A stretch of 64,000 nt of DNA, taken from the NCBI GenBank assembly GCA_016717225.1, contig JADKGB010000016.1:1-64000 (forward strand). Direction: 5' to 3'. Positions 35,097 through 45,307 of the stretch are shown here, piece after piece; within the stretch, counting starts at the first letter, position 1, and every line of letters starts with the position of its first letter. The translations under genes were made by a program, and so were the position numbers. The notes beneath the pieces are model-generated. The model saw only the letters and a program-made list of their open reading frames with translations, made no database searches and had not been told where the DNA came from. The DNA comes from Flavobacteriales bacterium (GTDB lineage: Bacteria > Bacteroidota > Bacteroidia > Flavobacteriales_F > PHOS-HE28).

Positions 35097-37701
35097 GACC
35101 GTATCCATGTGCTTGTTAACCGAACGCCATTTGTAGCGATCGAGGTGATGGCGTAGACACCTGGTGGAAATAAGCCTGCATCAAACACGAATGTGCTCGT
35201 CGTTGACTTGTCACTAAGGATCACACGGCCCATTGCATCAATGATCGTCACAGTCGCATTCTGCAAATCTGCGGGCAACTCAATGTGAACTATGCTTTCA
35301 CCTGGGTTCGGCCAAATCCGTTTCAGCCCCACCCCACATCACCCACCCCTACCCCCGCCCCACCGTACTGCAATGTACCCAGGGGGGACGAGCCAGATCC
35401 AGAGTCGCCAATCCTCTCCCCCGCAACCGCACCGAACATCTCATCACATTCCCGCCCCACCGCGCAGTAAAGCCACCTACAGAATGTCGGCCCTGTGGAG
35501 ATGTCACCGCAAGAGGTTGTTGTTGTAGTCGCACGACGATGGGCATTGCGCGATCACGATCGGTACAAGCGCACACCTGATGCTCATCGCCAACACCCTC
35601 CACCCAGTGCTCCCAAGAGATGGCACGCTGGAGACTGAAAGGCGGTCCAGCCCACGCGAATCTGCTTGTAGTCCCACCGCTCCAGCCCCCAGCAGGAATG
35701 TCCCACCACGGCCCCCTCCCACCTTGTACCCCCTCCTGTCCCCACCCCCCGCAGACAGGATCGGCCACGCGAGATCCTGCGCCACACACCCCCTAACGTC
35801 CTTCCAAAACGGCCGCTTCCCTGCCCACGCCCACGCAGCCCACTTTGCGCCGGGATGGTCGATCCCAGCCACCAAGATTTCCGTCCCAGGCGCGAAATTT
35901 CCGGCTTCCAATATGTCGGAAGCTCGATCAGCGCAAAGGTTGTTGCGCATACGCCGCAGCGGCACGGCCGCCCGCTCGGTACCCCGCCCCCCCCCCCCGC
36001 GCCACCCCGCTCTGCTCTTCCGCGCCGCCGTGCGCAACCAGTGTAGAACAGTGTTGCGGGGTTGCCACAGCCCGGTTGCGCCCCCGCGCCCCCTAACCCC
36101 ACTTTCCCTTATGCCCCCCAGTGTGGCGGTATGGTCTGCACCCAGATAGCGCGCCGAAGTGCCTTGCTGCATGCGCCCAACCCACCCGCCTGGTCCTCGC
36201 CCCCCCGAACCCCACCAATCGGCCGTCGGCGGCCTCGTCTTGCACCACCCTCGCGGGCCCGCTTACTTCCGCCCGCCCGCGGCCGCGTCCCCGTCCCCCC
36301 ACACGCCCCCCCCCCGGCCCCACGAGATTTGCATCTGCGGTCCCTCCCAGCCACCAATGCAGCTCAGGCCCAATTCTGAAAGGGCAGCCCAGTGTAACCC
36401 CCTGGCAACCCGGATCTGTCCACGTGACCCGTGACGCACTGCAGGTGTTCAACCGGCCAGGCAGCACTGGCATTGGTGCCGCGTTGATGATCCCCGTTTT
36501 ACCCCGCCGCCCCCACCTCCTCCATACCCCCCCCCTGCGACGCGCCCCCTTTGTCTGTGCCCCATGACCCTTCCAATTGCATACCCTTGAGGACACCACC
36601 GACACCGCGCCGGGTTCAATAATTACTCTCGATTCTGGAACGAATTGTAGTTTGCATTGCACCGTGAGTGTGGCACCAGTTCGCACGATAAGGTCTTGGT
36701 AGAATTTCTGCCAAAATCCCAAATCTCATTAGCGGTGACCTCAAACGGAGAGTTCAGATATCCACCGCCTGATTCCCGATTGACTCCAAATCCACAGGCA
36801 CTTTACCCCATTTCACGACATGTTCGCTCTCCACCACCATGGTGTTATTGCAACCCCTAGGGGATTAACAGCGCCCCAATGCATGGGCTAGTATTACAAA
36901 CCACTGTTGTATCAAAAATGTCCCAGAGAAAGTCGAAATTGCTACGCACGCAACTTTGATCAGTAGAGTTATACGTATGCTTCAAATCAAAAGAATGACC
37001 AAGTTCATGTGCCCAATGGGTCGAGAACCAATAGTCATGAACATCTGAAAGATTCATGTCTGGTACAAAGCGATAGAAGCTCTCGATGGATCCTGACAGC
37101 GAATAGCCCGCATAATTCAAACTGTCTGCCGGATCAGCGTGAGCAATATGAATATTGAACGCTCGATTTCGTTCGGGAAAGTTAGCTGCAACATACTGAT
37201 CCAATAACGCATTATGTCCAACACCATTGCTCCAATACAGTGATGTATCTGGTGTTGGATCGTTGTAGAAGTAAATGCTATCGAGCACTACTCGGATGTG
37301 TGAGCTATCAACGAATGGTACCGGGTAGCTCATAACATGATCCAAGGCCGCATTGAAGTGATACTTATCATCTACCCACCTAATCACCTGCCGCATTCGC
37401 GCATGCAATAATGGTGTATCGTCTACGCTACCAATACCATCAGCGAAACGCCAAAAGTTCAAGTTGATATGAATGGTTTTTACTGGCGTAATTCCCGGCT
37501 CCGGTGTCCAAGTCTCCTTATGTCGATAATGAGCGAGGAAGGCAGTGCTCTGCTCTGCGCACTCGCCACTCGTGGTGTAGAAACTTGGTCGTGCGGGGTG
37601 CCGCAGCCAAGGTTGCTCTGTGCGCTAAGTTGAGATGCACCGAAAACCAACATCTCGCTGATCAACACTAAGCGAGCAAAAGGAGGATGTGCGGTACTCA
37701 T
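35093..37701 (-). pseudogene. Secreted HExxH metalloprotease with T9SS domain, broken
   Basis: Pieces of one gene lie in order in different frames. An ATG at 37701 starts a signal-peptide-like stretch (LISEMLVFGASQLSAQ) and LGCGTPHDQV. Near 37581-37584 one T is missing; beyond it the next frame reads FYTTSGECAEQSTAFLAHYR and joins the protease domain (open to 36857) with HWAHELGHSFDLKH, a HExxHxxxxxH zinc motif. A further frame (36585-36722) reads FWQKFYQDLIVRTGATLTVQ then CKLQF, resembling the beta-helical region that follows such proteases in related genomes. The C-terminus (35093-35332) is a T9SS type A domain: IWPNPGESIVHIEL, DAMGRVILS and LFPPGVYAITS. The middle (about 35333-36590) is a C-rich tract with no convincing frame. 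It is broken in this sequence; an assembly artefact is a real alternative. Confidence 0.65.
35333..36590. other. C-rich, strand-skewed tract without credible coding
   Basis: The plus strand is very rich in C over G, with many C runs (11 C at 35988-35998, 10 C at 36306-36315). All six frames give only low-complexity Gly/Arg/Pro-rich translations or short frames. It interrupts the metalloprotease gene between its protease and sorting domains. I see no transposase, terminal repeats or RNA gene in it. Confidence 0.7.
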
Positions 37702-37995
37702 GGCTCAAGGGTTTGGGGTAATGAAAACGGCATAACAAAGGTGCTCTACTTTGATTGCCTCCAGAATACCCGGAACGGTGTATTTTTCGGAGTGCTCACT
37801 TTGGAATCCTATGGCACATGGATCAGCGCTCCTCGCCTATTCCTCGTAGAGGAAAGCTACGATTCGAATAGTTATCCTACGGGGATGGCGATGAAGATCC
37901 GGTCGGTCACTTGGGCCCGAGGGTGTGGAGCGCCCTGGGGGTTCCGCGCTCCACCCACCTTTGTTCACTCCAAACAGCACGCGGTCCAAATAGTC
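37702..37995. other. Intergenic gap with a hairpin
   Basis: The 294 bases between the PorP/SprF stop and the metalloprotease start hold no gene that I can support. A perfect 9-bp inverted repeat GTGGAGCGC / GCGCTCCAC with a 12-base loop lies at 37925-37954, 42 bases after the PorP stop. It could be a weak terminator, but no T-run follows. Confidence 0.55.
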
Positions 37996-38997
37996 TCAGA
38001 ACTTCGCACACGGAATAACTCTCCGCTTTGCCATGCTCTTGCGTTTGCGGCTGTTCGCCAATTCGTATACCATGGTGATCTCGTGCGCGCCACCACTGTT
38101 GGCGGCCAATCGAGAAATGGTGATGTCGTAGCTGTAGCCGAAACGCCAATCGTTCACTTTGGTGCCTATCACAAGTGCGATGGCATCGTTGTTCTGATAG
38201 CCTGCTTCATACGCTTTCAACAACGGAATTCCGCGGAACCAAAGGCCCGCGAAAATGGGATCACGCTCGAAGTATCCCCCGAGATCGAGCTGGTCGTACT
38301 TGCCTTGCGCCCGATAGTTGAACGCTGCGATAATGCTGGTAGGGTGCTTTTTGATCACCGGTGACTTCATGGTGAACCGCTTGCCGCCGTGTACGCTGAT
38401 CTTGATGGGAACAATGGCCTCGCGCAACAACAAGGTCTGGTTGGGCTTGTTCAAGTGGTGAACGCCCACTCCCAACCACACTTTAGGCGTGAAGTAGAGC
38501 AAGCCACCGCTGATGTCCGTGTACTTCGCATTGCGGCCTTGGTAGTTCTCGAAGGTGCTTACATCGCCACCGCGCGCGAGCTGATCACCGAACAGTAACC
38601 GCGAATAATCCACAGCATGGTCCACGAAAGCGAATTGCAATGCGGGCCGGAGAAAGACTTTGCGCTTCAATTGAACTTCATAGGCATACTGAACCGCGAT
38701 GTTGGTGTAACGCAGCGCACCCGTACCTGCGCGATCGTGTGTAGCGATAATGCCGATGCCGCTATTGAGTTCGCTGATGTAATGATCGGCTGCGAAGTTG
38801 TACGTAACGAATGCCCCCGGGATCGATGGCCACTGATCCCGATACTGAAGTGCGAAACGTGTTCCTGCACTTGTTCCAGCGAATGCCGGACTCAGGTATG
38901 TAGGAGCGCTATAGAACTGCGTGAAGTGGGCATCCTGTGCCGTCACCGACCCGAGGACACCGATCAGCAGAACCGCTCCGGCGTACCGTTTCTTCAT
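37996..38997 (-). CDS. PorP/SprF family type IX secretion partner protein
   Basis: Second PorP/SprF-type outer-membrane protein of the window, 333 residues. The signal peptide MKKRYAGAVLLIGVLGSVTA is followed by the hallmark QDAHFTQFYSAPTYLSPAFA and GTS. Later strands include FALQYRDQWPSIPGAFVTY, GGLLYFTPKVWLGVGVHHLN (the typical SprF pattern of bound strands) and RFGYSYDITISRLAANSGG then AHEITM. It comes 6 bases after the PorE-like gene in the same operon as the PKD adhesin, so it is inferred to serve that adhesin's export. The last 15 residues are basic (RKRKSMAKRR), common in this family. Confidence 0.92.
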   Translation of the reverse strand: MKKRYAGAVLLIGVLGSVTAQDAHFTQFYSAPTYLSPAFAGTSAGTRFALQYRDQWPSIPGAFVTYNFAADHYISELNSGIGIIATHDRAGTGALRYTNIAVQYAYEVQLKRKVFLRPALQFAFVDHAVDYSRLLFGDQLARGGDVSTFENYQGRNAKYTDISGGLLYFTPKVWLGVGVHHLNKPNQTLLLREAIVPIKISVHGGKRFTMKSPVIKKHPTSIIAAFNYRAQGKYDQLDLGGYFERDPIFAGLWFRGIPLLKAYEAGYQNNDAIALVIGTKVNDWRFGYSYDITISRLAANSGGAHEITMVYELANSRKRKSMAKRRVIPCAKF

Positions 38998-39003
38998 GCG
39001 CGA

Positions 39004-40596
39004 TCACGGCTTGGTTACGCGCGCGGTGTTCTCGTTCCGATTGAGCACGATGTCCAGTGGTATCTCGCGTGAACCGTCAGGTACAACGATCGTGTTCACC
39101 TCGCTTACACGGGCTTCGAAACCCTGTGCTTCCACTGTCATTGTGTATCGTTGGCGCGGCTCCACCATCATCAGATAGCGACCGGTCTTTTCGTTCGCGG
39201 TGTATACTCCAATGAGTTCTTCCCCGGTGAGATCGCTCAGCGTAATTCGGGCCTTCACTGGTTCTTCGTTCACGTCAGTGATGACACCACGCACTACCAA
39301 ATAGTCGATCTGGCTGCTGGGGAAATTGATCTGGTAGATATCCTGGCCTCCAAGACCACCGCTGCGTTCGCTGCTGAAGTAGCCTGTTTGGCCATCTTCG
39401 CTCAGGCAGAAGAAAATATCATCCTGGACGGTGTTCAGCGGAGCACCCATGTTCTCCGGCACGGTCCACCCGTTCATGTCATAATCCACCAGGTTGCTCT
39501 TGAAAATATCATAACCACCCATGGTATTGTGACCAGTGCTGCTGAAGAATAGTGTAGTGCCATCGCTGTGCAGGAACGGTGCGTCTTCTTCGAATGGCGT
39601 GTTGATCGTTGGCCCGAGGTTCAAGGGCAAACTCCACTCACCGTTGGGTAATTGGCGGATCCTGTAAAGATCATGTCCACCAAACCCTCCCTCGCGATCG
39701 CTCGAGAAGTAGACTTCCGAACCGTCTGGCGATATCGTTGCGCTTGGCTCGTGGAAAGGGCTATTTATACGTTCGGTCATTTTCTCGGGATCCTGCCACA
39801 AGCCTTGCATGCGCTTCACGCTGAACAGATCACCGCTTGTGAGATTCTGGCTGGTGCGGTAGAGGATCATCTCATTCCCTTCGGGACTCAGACCGACCGT
39901 GGCGTCTTGTACGATCGTGTTCAATGGCGCTCCCACATTGGTCGCATTGCTCCACACCTCATCCACGCGCTTGGCCATATACACATCTTCGAAAAATTGA
40001 CCGCTCGGATCACGCATATTGCCCGTACTGCCTTCGCGGCGACTGGTGAAATACATGGTGTTGCCATCGGCCGTTACCAACGGACAGTAATCGTGGTCAG
40101 GGCTGTTGATCAGCGCGCCCATATTCCGGATGTCCATTTCGGCCGGAAAGGACGTGAGCTCTTTTGCTGTGTTCGCGATCGCGATGTGGCGATCCACTTC
40201 CGCGTTCTCAACTGCGCGTCCAGCTGCTTGTTTGTATGCGGTGAGCAATTCGATCTCCTCATTGAAGCGTTGCTCCCGATGGCGCATCAAGGCCACCTGG
40301 TACTTGGCCTCGATACTGCCGTTGCGCGCTGCTCTCTCAAAAAAAGGCGTTGACTTTTCCCGGAATGTCGGCATGTTGCTCAGGCAGATCCCGAGCTCAT
40401 AAGCCACCTCCCCGAAGGCGGTATCAACGTCCACCAATTTGCGGTAGATCTTGGCGGCATCAGCCCATTGTTTGCCCTCATAGAGGCCTTTCGCCTCGTC
40501 CAACATTTTCGTGTGCGTGCGCGTGTAGTTCTGCTGCGCATGCAACTGGCTGAATAGGAGAGCGCTGGCGAGCAGCGTAACCGCGGTTCGTTTCAT
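39004..40596 (-). CDS. PorE-like TPR / PD40 propeller protein lacking an OmpA domain
   Basis: Start at the ATG 40594-40596 gives MKRTAVTLLASALLFSQLHA then QQ, a signal peptide; an upstream start adds ten residues inside the intergenic gap. The protein (about 530 residues) has TPR-like helices (about 20-150). WD40-like PD40 blades follow (about 165-430) with repeated strands such as NTMYFTSRREGSTGN, SEVYFSSDREGGFGG, TTLFFSSTGHNTMGG and TGYFSSERSGGLGG. A C-terminal carboxypeptidase-regulatory-like domain (about 440-520) completes it. Unlike the relative at 2830-5154 it stops before any OmpA domain, so it would need another way to reach peptidoglycan. It is second in the adhesin-PorE-PorP operon, 7 bases after the adhesin stop. 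Confidence 0.88.
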   Translation of the reverse strand: MKRTAVTLLASALLFSQLHAQQNYTRTHTKMLDEAKGLYEGKQWADAAKIYRKLVDVDTAFGEVAYELGICLSNMPTFREKSTPFFERAARNGSIEAKYQVALMRHREQRFNEEIELLTAYKQAAGRAVENAEVDRHIAIANTAKELTSFPAEMDIRNMGALINSPDHDYCPLVTADGNTMYFTSRREGSTGNMRDPSGQFFEDVYMAKRVDEVWSNATNVGAPLNTIVQDATVGLSPEGNEMILYRTSQNLTSGDLFSVKRMQGLWQDPEKMTERINSPFHEPSATISPDGSEVYFSSDREGGFGGHDLYRIRQLPNGEWSLPLNLGPTINTPFEEDAPFLHSDGTTLFFSSTGHNTMGGYDIFKSNLVDYDMNGWTVPENMGAPLNTVQDDIFFCLSEDGQTGYFSSERSGGLGGQDIYQINFPSSQIDYLVVRGVITDVNEEPVKARITLSDLTGEELIGVYTANEKTGRYLMMVEPRQRYTMTVEAQGFEARVSEVNTIVVPDGSREIPLDIVLNRNENTARVTKP

Positions 40597-40603
40597 GTTC
40601 GAT

Positions 40604-43600
40604 CTATCGTAGTAGTGTAACATCACCTTTCAATGTGGTCTCTTCGCCGCTACTGAACTTGGCGTATGCTTTCCATGCGTAGACATCCTGTTTGGCTGGG
40701 GTATCCCGGTACCATCCGTCCCAACCTCGCTTGACATCGAAGGATTCGAAAACGAGTTCGCCCCATCGATTGAAGACCTGCAAATGGTAGTCCTCGACAC
40801 CGCTGTATATGGGGAAGAAGTAGTCATTCTCAAAACTTTGCGGATCGTATACGCCGTCCGAGGGACCTGAGTTACTTGGCGTGAACGCATTGGGGAAGGC
40901 GATCTCTCCCGACTGAATGCCGGTCACAGCACCTGGTAGACTGAACGTATCCGGGCAATTCCATTCATTGTTGGCGATCAGCGTTACATCGAACTCACCA
41001 CCGCTCTGGTAATAGTGGACAGGATTCAACTCCGTACTCGTTGAACCATCGCCGAAATCCCACTGGAATTCGGTCGCATTGCCGCTCAAGTTGTAGGTGA
41101 ATACAGGCTGGCTGGGTACGATGACTTCATCCGGCTGCAAAACGAAATAGGCTTGTGCACGTGGGTAAACAACTACGCTATCCACTTTTATCGCCGTGTT
41201 CACACCACCACCGATCGCAACTACGGTGAGTGAAACCGAAAACGTTCCGGGCGTGTTCCATGTATAGCTCGGGTTCTCCGCTTGGCTCGTACCACCATCG
41301 CCGAAATTCCAGAGGTACGTTTCACCAAGCAACGAGGTGTTCGTGAAGTCGACCGTGAGCGGTGCGCAACCCCTTCCCTGGCCAATAAAACCAACTGTCG
41401 GTATCGGTGGCGTGATGGTGATCTGCTGGGTAACCGTATCGGTGCAACCGCCCGAAGTCACAACGAGCGTGATCGTAAAATCACCCCAAGTGCCGTAGGT
41501 GTGCGATGGCGGATCCTCCAACCCGCTTGTACTGCCATCTCCAAGATCCCAACCGTATGACCATGTTCCATTAGGCGTTGTGTTGCTCACGACAATGGTT
41601 GCTGCAGGGTACTGTTGAACGAACGGCGTGGCTTGGAACGCGGCATTCGGCACCGGGTGAACAATGATCGCTTGGCTAAGTGTATCCGTGCAGCCAAAGG
41701 CCGAAGTAGCGACAAGGGTGATCGTGTATGACTGGTCGCTATTGCCCGTATTCACGTATGTGTGTGACACGTTCGCGCCCACCAACGTGGTGCCATCACC
41801 CATGTCCCATAGCCATTGGATCGCGCCGCTGCCTTGATCGGAAACGTTCACAACGAAGGGCGAGCATCCTTCGGAAGGTGCCGTGAACAATGCAGTTACT
41901 GGCGGATAGACCTGGATCTGTTGAGTGACCGTATCTGTACAACCGAAAGCCGTTGTAGCCAGCAGCTGTACGTTGTATGTCGCTGGAATAGCGGATGTAC
42001 TCGTGTAGGTGTGCTGCACATCCCCGGGTGGCGCATTCTGGAACGCACCATCCCCGAACTGCCATGCCATATTCGTCGCCCCGATCGTGAGGTCATCGAA
42101 CAACACTGGCAACGGTGTGCATCCTGCTTGAACACTCGGCGTGAATTGTGCGATGGGAGAAGGATGAACGCGAATGCTGAAGTCGGCTGTATCAATGCAT
42201 CCGAAGGAGGATGTAGCGATCAGTGATGGCACATAGACCACATCGTTCAAGCCTTGATCGAAATAGGTGTGCAAAGGGTTCTGAAATACACTCCCTCCGC
42301 CATCGCCGAAGGTCCACAAGTAAGTGGCAGCACCAGTGCTCACGTTCACAAAACCCGGCTCCATGGGCGAGCAACCCGCGCTGTCCGCTACAAATGCTGC
42401 AACTACTTGCGGGAACACTTCGACCTGCGCGCTCGTGGTGCTCGTGCAGCCGTCAGCGGAAGAAACGGTGAGGACGATGGGATATGTGACCGATCCCGGA
42501 CCAAGAAAATTGTACCACGTGTATTCGTGAGCGGCCACTGTTGTATCCGAACTGTTACCATCGCCGTAACTCCAATTATTGGACGTCGCGCCTTGCGATG
42601 TGTTCGTGAGCGTTGCCGTGAACGGGTGGCATCCCTGCACATCGCTGATGGTGAACTGCGCTTGCGGCGCTGGGAAAATGGTCACAACATCCATGAGCGT
42701 ATCGCTGCAACCGAACGCATTGGAAGCGATCACGGTGATCGGATATTGCACTTCAACACCGCTAGTATCGAAATAGATGTGTGTTGGCGAAGGACCACTT
42801 CCTGTGGATCCATCCCCAAAATCCCACACGTAGTCAACAGCACCTATGATCGGTGGGAAGGTTACACTGAACGGTGAACACCCACTATCGGGATCCGCAA
42901 CGAAGGTGAAGTTGGGTGCCGGGTAAACGACAATGCTTTGCTGGGATGTATCTGCGCAACCGTTAGGTCCATTGGCTATCAACGTTACCGTATTCGTTTG
43001 CAGGAAGAAGGTGTTGTTCACATACTGATGTGAGGGGCTTGTCGCAATGCTGGAAGTTCCGTCACCAAAGTCCCATTGGTATCCGATCGCGCCCAGGCTG
43101 TTGTTCGTGAAATCCACATCCAACGGTGCGCAGCCCGGCATGGCATTGTTGGTGAACAACGCGATAACGGTGGGTGATACCGTGATGTCCATGAAGGCCG
43201 TATCGCTACATCCGAAGGCCGTGCTCGCGATGAGCATTACGGTGTATATGCTGTCCGCCGTTCCGAGGTTCACAAAAGTGTGGGAGGGTGAAACAGCATT
43301 GTCCCCGCCACCATCACCAAAGGTCCACACATAGCTGGCAGCACCTGAACTGGTATTGGTGAAGCTCACATCCATTGGTGAGCATCCTGCGCTTGGGGTG
43401 GATGTGAACGCAGCGATCGGTTTTGCTTCAACGGTGACCGGCTGCACGCCAGCGCTGCTACAGTATGGCGTGGTTGCGGTGAGGGAAACGAAATACGTAC
43501 CCGAAGCTGCGTACAAATGCATGGGGGCTTGCACAGAATCGATCGCACCATCCCCGAAATTCCAAGCCCATTGAACAACAGGATTACCAGGATCCGTTAC

Positions 43601-45121
43601 GCTCTGATCGAAGAACTGCGCGAGCGTTCCCACACACACGTTCTGAACACCGATCTGCACTTGAGGTGGCGCATAGACGTGAACGAGTTGTGCGGTCTGA
43701 TCACTGCACCCATCCGCATTGGTCGCTGTAAGTGTGATGGTATAGTCGCCGACGGTTCCATACGTATGCGGCGGTGGGTCGAATTGCGTGTCCGTTGTAC
43801 CATCCCCAAAATCCCAGAAATACTGCACTGCGTTGAGCGAGGTATTGGCGGGATCGGTGGTCAATGTGTTGCACGCCGCGTTCACGTCCAGAACGAACTG
43901 CGCCGTTGGGCTGGGCAAAACCGTGACTTGCACAGTAGCTGTATCCGTGCAACCCGCGGTGGCTCCCATGATGCTCACCGCATATCTGATCGTGAAGGTG
44001 CCTGCAGTATTGTAGGTATGCGCTTGATCACCCGAACCGGTCGTCTGCCACCCGCCGCCATCATCGAAATTCCAACTGTAGGTGTTCGCTCCGCCCGTGG
44101 TGGTCTCATTGAAGAAAGCGGTCTCCCCAGCGCAGATCGTGTCAGGCGTTACCGTTAGTGTAACAGATGGTGGAGGGACGATCGTGATCGTCACGTTCGC
44201 AGTATCGATCCCGCAATAGTTGCTATCCAATAAGGTCACTTCGTACGTACCTATTGCCGGGTATTGGATCGTGCGCGGAAACGTCGGTGGCCATGGATTC
44301 CAGTCGATGATGCTGTCTTGGCCGACGCCCCAGTAGTCGCCGAAATTCCAGTGCTCGAACCGCTGGTAGATGTTGCCCTGCATCAAGCAGTTCCGGTTCG
44401 TAACATTGAGGAAAGTCACGATGTTATCGGGCCAGCAAAGCAGTGTGGCGCTCGGTGCTATCGCCGCATCATCAAGGTCCCAAACGCGTATCGGATTGAA
44501 CGTTGCTACGCTGGGTCCGCCTTGCAGCGTGTTGCAGGTGTTCTCGGCGTAAAGCGTAACAGTGGTTTCACAATTCACTGTGCCTTGCAAATACGTGTGC
44601 GAGACCGATTGACCCAAGTTGGTAAAGTCATAAACCTCTTGCGGCGACCCATCACCGAAATCCCATGTGAACACAGTGTTCGGCGATACGTTCGTACTGC
44701 TATTGATGAACTCGATCGCCTGGGGTGCACAGATCTGTGTCAGTCCGCCAACGGGAATCTGTATGGAAGCGCTCGTACTCTCTTCCATGATCACCGTACC
44801 TGTGATCACGCAGCCGCTCACTACTTCTGTAAACGTTACCGTGTATTGACCTACCGTTGAGGTGTACACGTGGTTCACGCTCATTGGTGGAACGAGCAAC
44901 CCTCCTATTTGCTGGGGGGATCCATCGCCCCAGTTGATCACGTAGGCGCCAATATTGCTCGGTGAAGCAATGACCAGGGTGAAATTCGTTCCACTACAGC
45001 TGTACCAGGTCGGAGTATCGGTGGGATTGCCGTAATAGTCGTACAGCTGCGGGCATTGCGCGCTAGCACACAGCGTGAGCTGGGCGATGGAAATGGAAGC
45101 CAAAAGTTTGCGCACAGGCAT
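40604..45121 (-). CDS. Large PKD-repeat adhesin with gliding-motility-type C-terminus
   Basis: A 1,505-residue surface protein beginning with a signal peptide (MPVRKLLASISIAQLTLCAS then AQ). I count 16 PKD-type motifs of the form W-x-F-G-D-G (for example TWDFGDGSPQ, VWTFGDGGGD, LWNFGDGGTS) along the chain, each in a domain of about 80-90 residues. The last 95 residues are a CHU_C/type B T9SS domain: FPNAFTPSNSGPSDGVYDP, HLQVFNRWGELVFES, GWDGWYRDTPAKQDVYAWKA and a final GDVTLLR. It leads an operon with a PorE-like and a PorP/SprF gene, the same set of partners as the first adhesin locus. Role inferred: adhesion, gliding or biofilm matrix. Confidence 0.92.
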   Translation of the reverse strand: MPVRKLLASISIAQLTLCASAQCPQLYDYYGNPTDTPTWYSCSGTNFTLVIASPSNIGAYVINWGDGSPQQIGGLLVPPMSVNHVYTSTVGQYTVTFTEVVSGCVITGTVIMEESTSASIQIPVGGLTQICAPQAIEFINSSTNVSPNTVFTWDFGDGSPQEVYDFTNLGQSVSHTYLQGTVNCETTVTLYAENTCNTLQGGPSVATFNPIRVWDLDDAAIAPSATLLCWPDNIVTFLNVTNRNCLMQGNIYQRFEHWNFGDYWGVGQDSIIDWNPWPPTFPRTIQYPAIGTYEVTLLDSNYCGIDTANVTITIVPPPSVTLTVTPDTICAGETAFFNETTTGGANTYSWNFDDGGGWQTTGSGDQAHTYNTAGTFTIRYAVSIMGATAGCTDTATVQVTVLPSPTAQFVLDVNAACNTLTTDPANTSLNAVQYFWDFGDGTTDTQFDPPPHTYGTVGDYTITLTATNADGCSDQTAQLVHVYAPPQVQIGVQNVCVGTLAQFFDQSVTDPGNPVVQWAWNFGDGAIDSVQAPMHLYAASGTYFVSLTATTPYCSSAGVQPVTVEAKPIAAFTSTPSAGCSPMDVSFTNTSSGAASYVWTFGDGGGDNAVSPSHTFVNLGTADSIYTVMLIASTAFGCSDTAFMDITVSPTVIALFTNNAMPGCAPLDVDFTNNSLGAIGYQWDFGDGTSSIATSPSHQYVNNTFFLQTNTVTLIANGPNGCADTSQQSIVVYPAPNFTFVADPDSGCSPFSVTFPPIIGAVDYVWDFGDGSTGSGPSPTHIYFDTSGVEVQYPITVIASNAFGCSDTLMDVVTIFPAPQAQFTISDVQGCHPFTATLTNTSQGATSNNWSYGDGNSSDTTVAAHEYTWYNFLGPGSVTYPIVLTVSSADGCTSTTSAQVEVFPQVVAAFVADSAGCSPMEPGFVNVSTGAATYLWTFGDGGGSVFQNPLHTYFDQGLNDVVYVPSLIATSSFGCIDTADFSIRVHPSPIAQFTPSVQAGCTPLPVLFDDLTIGATNMAWQFGDGAFQNAPPGDVQHTYTSTSAIPATYNVQLLATTAFGCTDTVTQQIQVYPPVTALFTAPSEGCSPFVVNVSDQGSGAIQWLWDMGDGTTLVGANVSHTYVNTGNSDQSYTITLVATSAFGCTDTLSQAIIVHPVPNAAFQATPFVQQYPAATIVVSNTTPNGTWSYGWDLGDGSTSGLEDPPSHTYGTWGDFTITLVVTSGGCTDTVTQQITITPPIPTVGFIGQGRGCAPLTVDFTNTSLLGETYLWNFGDGGTSQAENPSYTWNTPGTFSVSLTVVAIGGGVNTAIKVDSVVVYPRAQAYFVLQPDEVIVPSQPVFTYNLSGNATEFQWDFGDGSTSTELNPVHYYQSGGEFDVTLIANNEWNCPDTFSLPGAVTGIQSGEIAFPNAFTPSNSGPSDGVYDPQSFENDYFFPIYSGVEDYHLQVFNRWGELVFESFDVKRGWDGWYRDTPAKQDVYAWKAYAKFSSGEETTLKGDVTLLR

Positions 45122-45307
45122 TCACCAAGGGATTATCCCATCCGTTCCAACGCGGTTCACGTGCGAAAGGATACCTGGACCCAATACCACCTCCTCGGAC
45201 GGGCTGCACTTGTGGAGGAACGCGCTGGCTGGCCAGGCCACGGCTATAGTTTCCATTCACGTCGAACCAACTGCGGGTATCACCGTATGAACCACCCGTA
45301 TCAACCA

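Noticed and set aside
35504..36172. Minus-strand frame of 222 codons in the C-rich tract
   Set aside because: Gly/Arg-rich translation without any motif; such frames stay open only because C-rich DNA has few stop codons.
35093..37701. Mobile element inserted into the protease gene
   Set aside because: No transposase, integrase, terminal inverted repeats or target duplication is visible at the edges of the C-rich tract.
37687..38364. Plus-strand frame of 225 codons overlapping PorP/SprF
   Set aside because: It runs antisense through the PorP/SprF C-terminal half and has no family features.
45056..45307. Upstream extension of the flavin oxidoreductase to 45056
   Set aside because: The extension overlaps the start of the PKD adhesin on the other strand and lacks family similarity; the flavin motif begins just after 45308.
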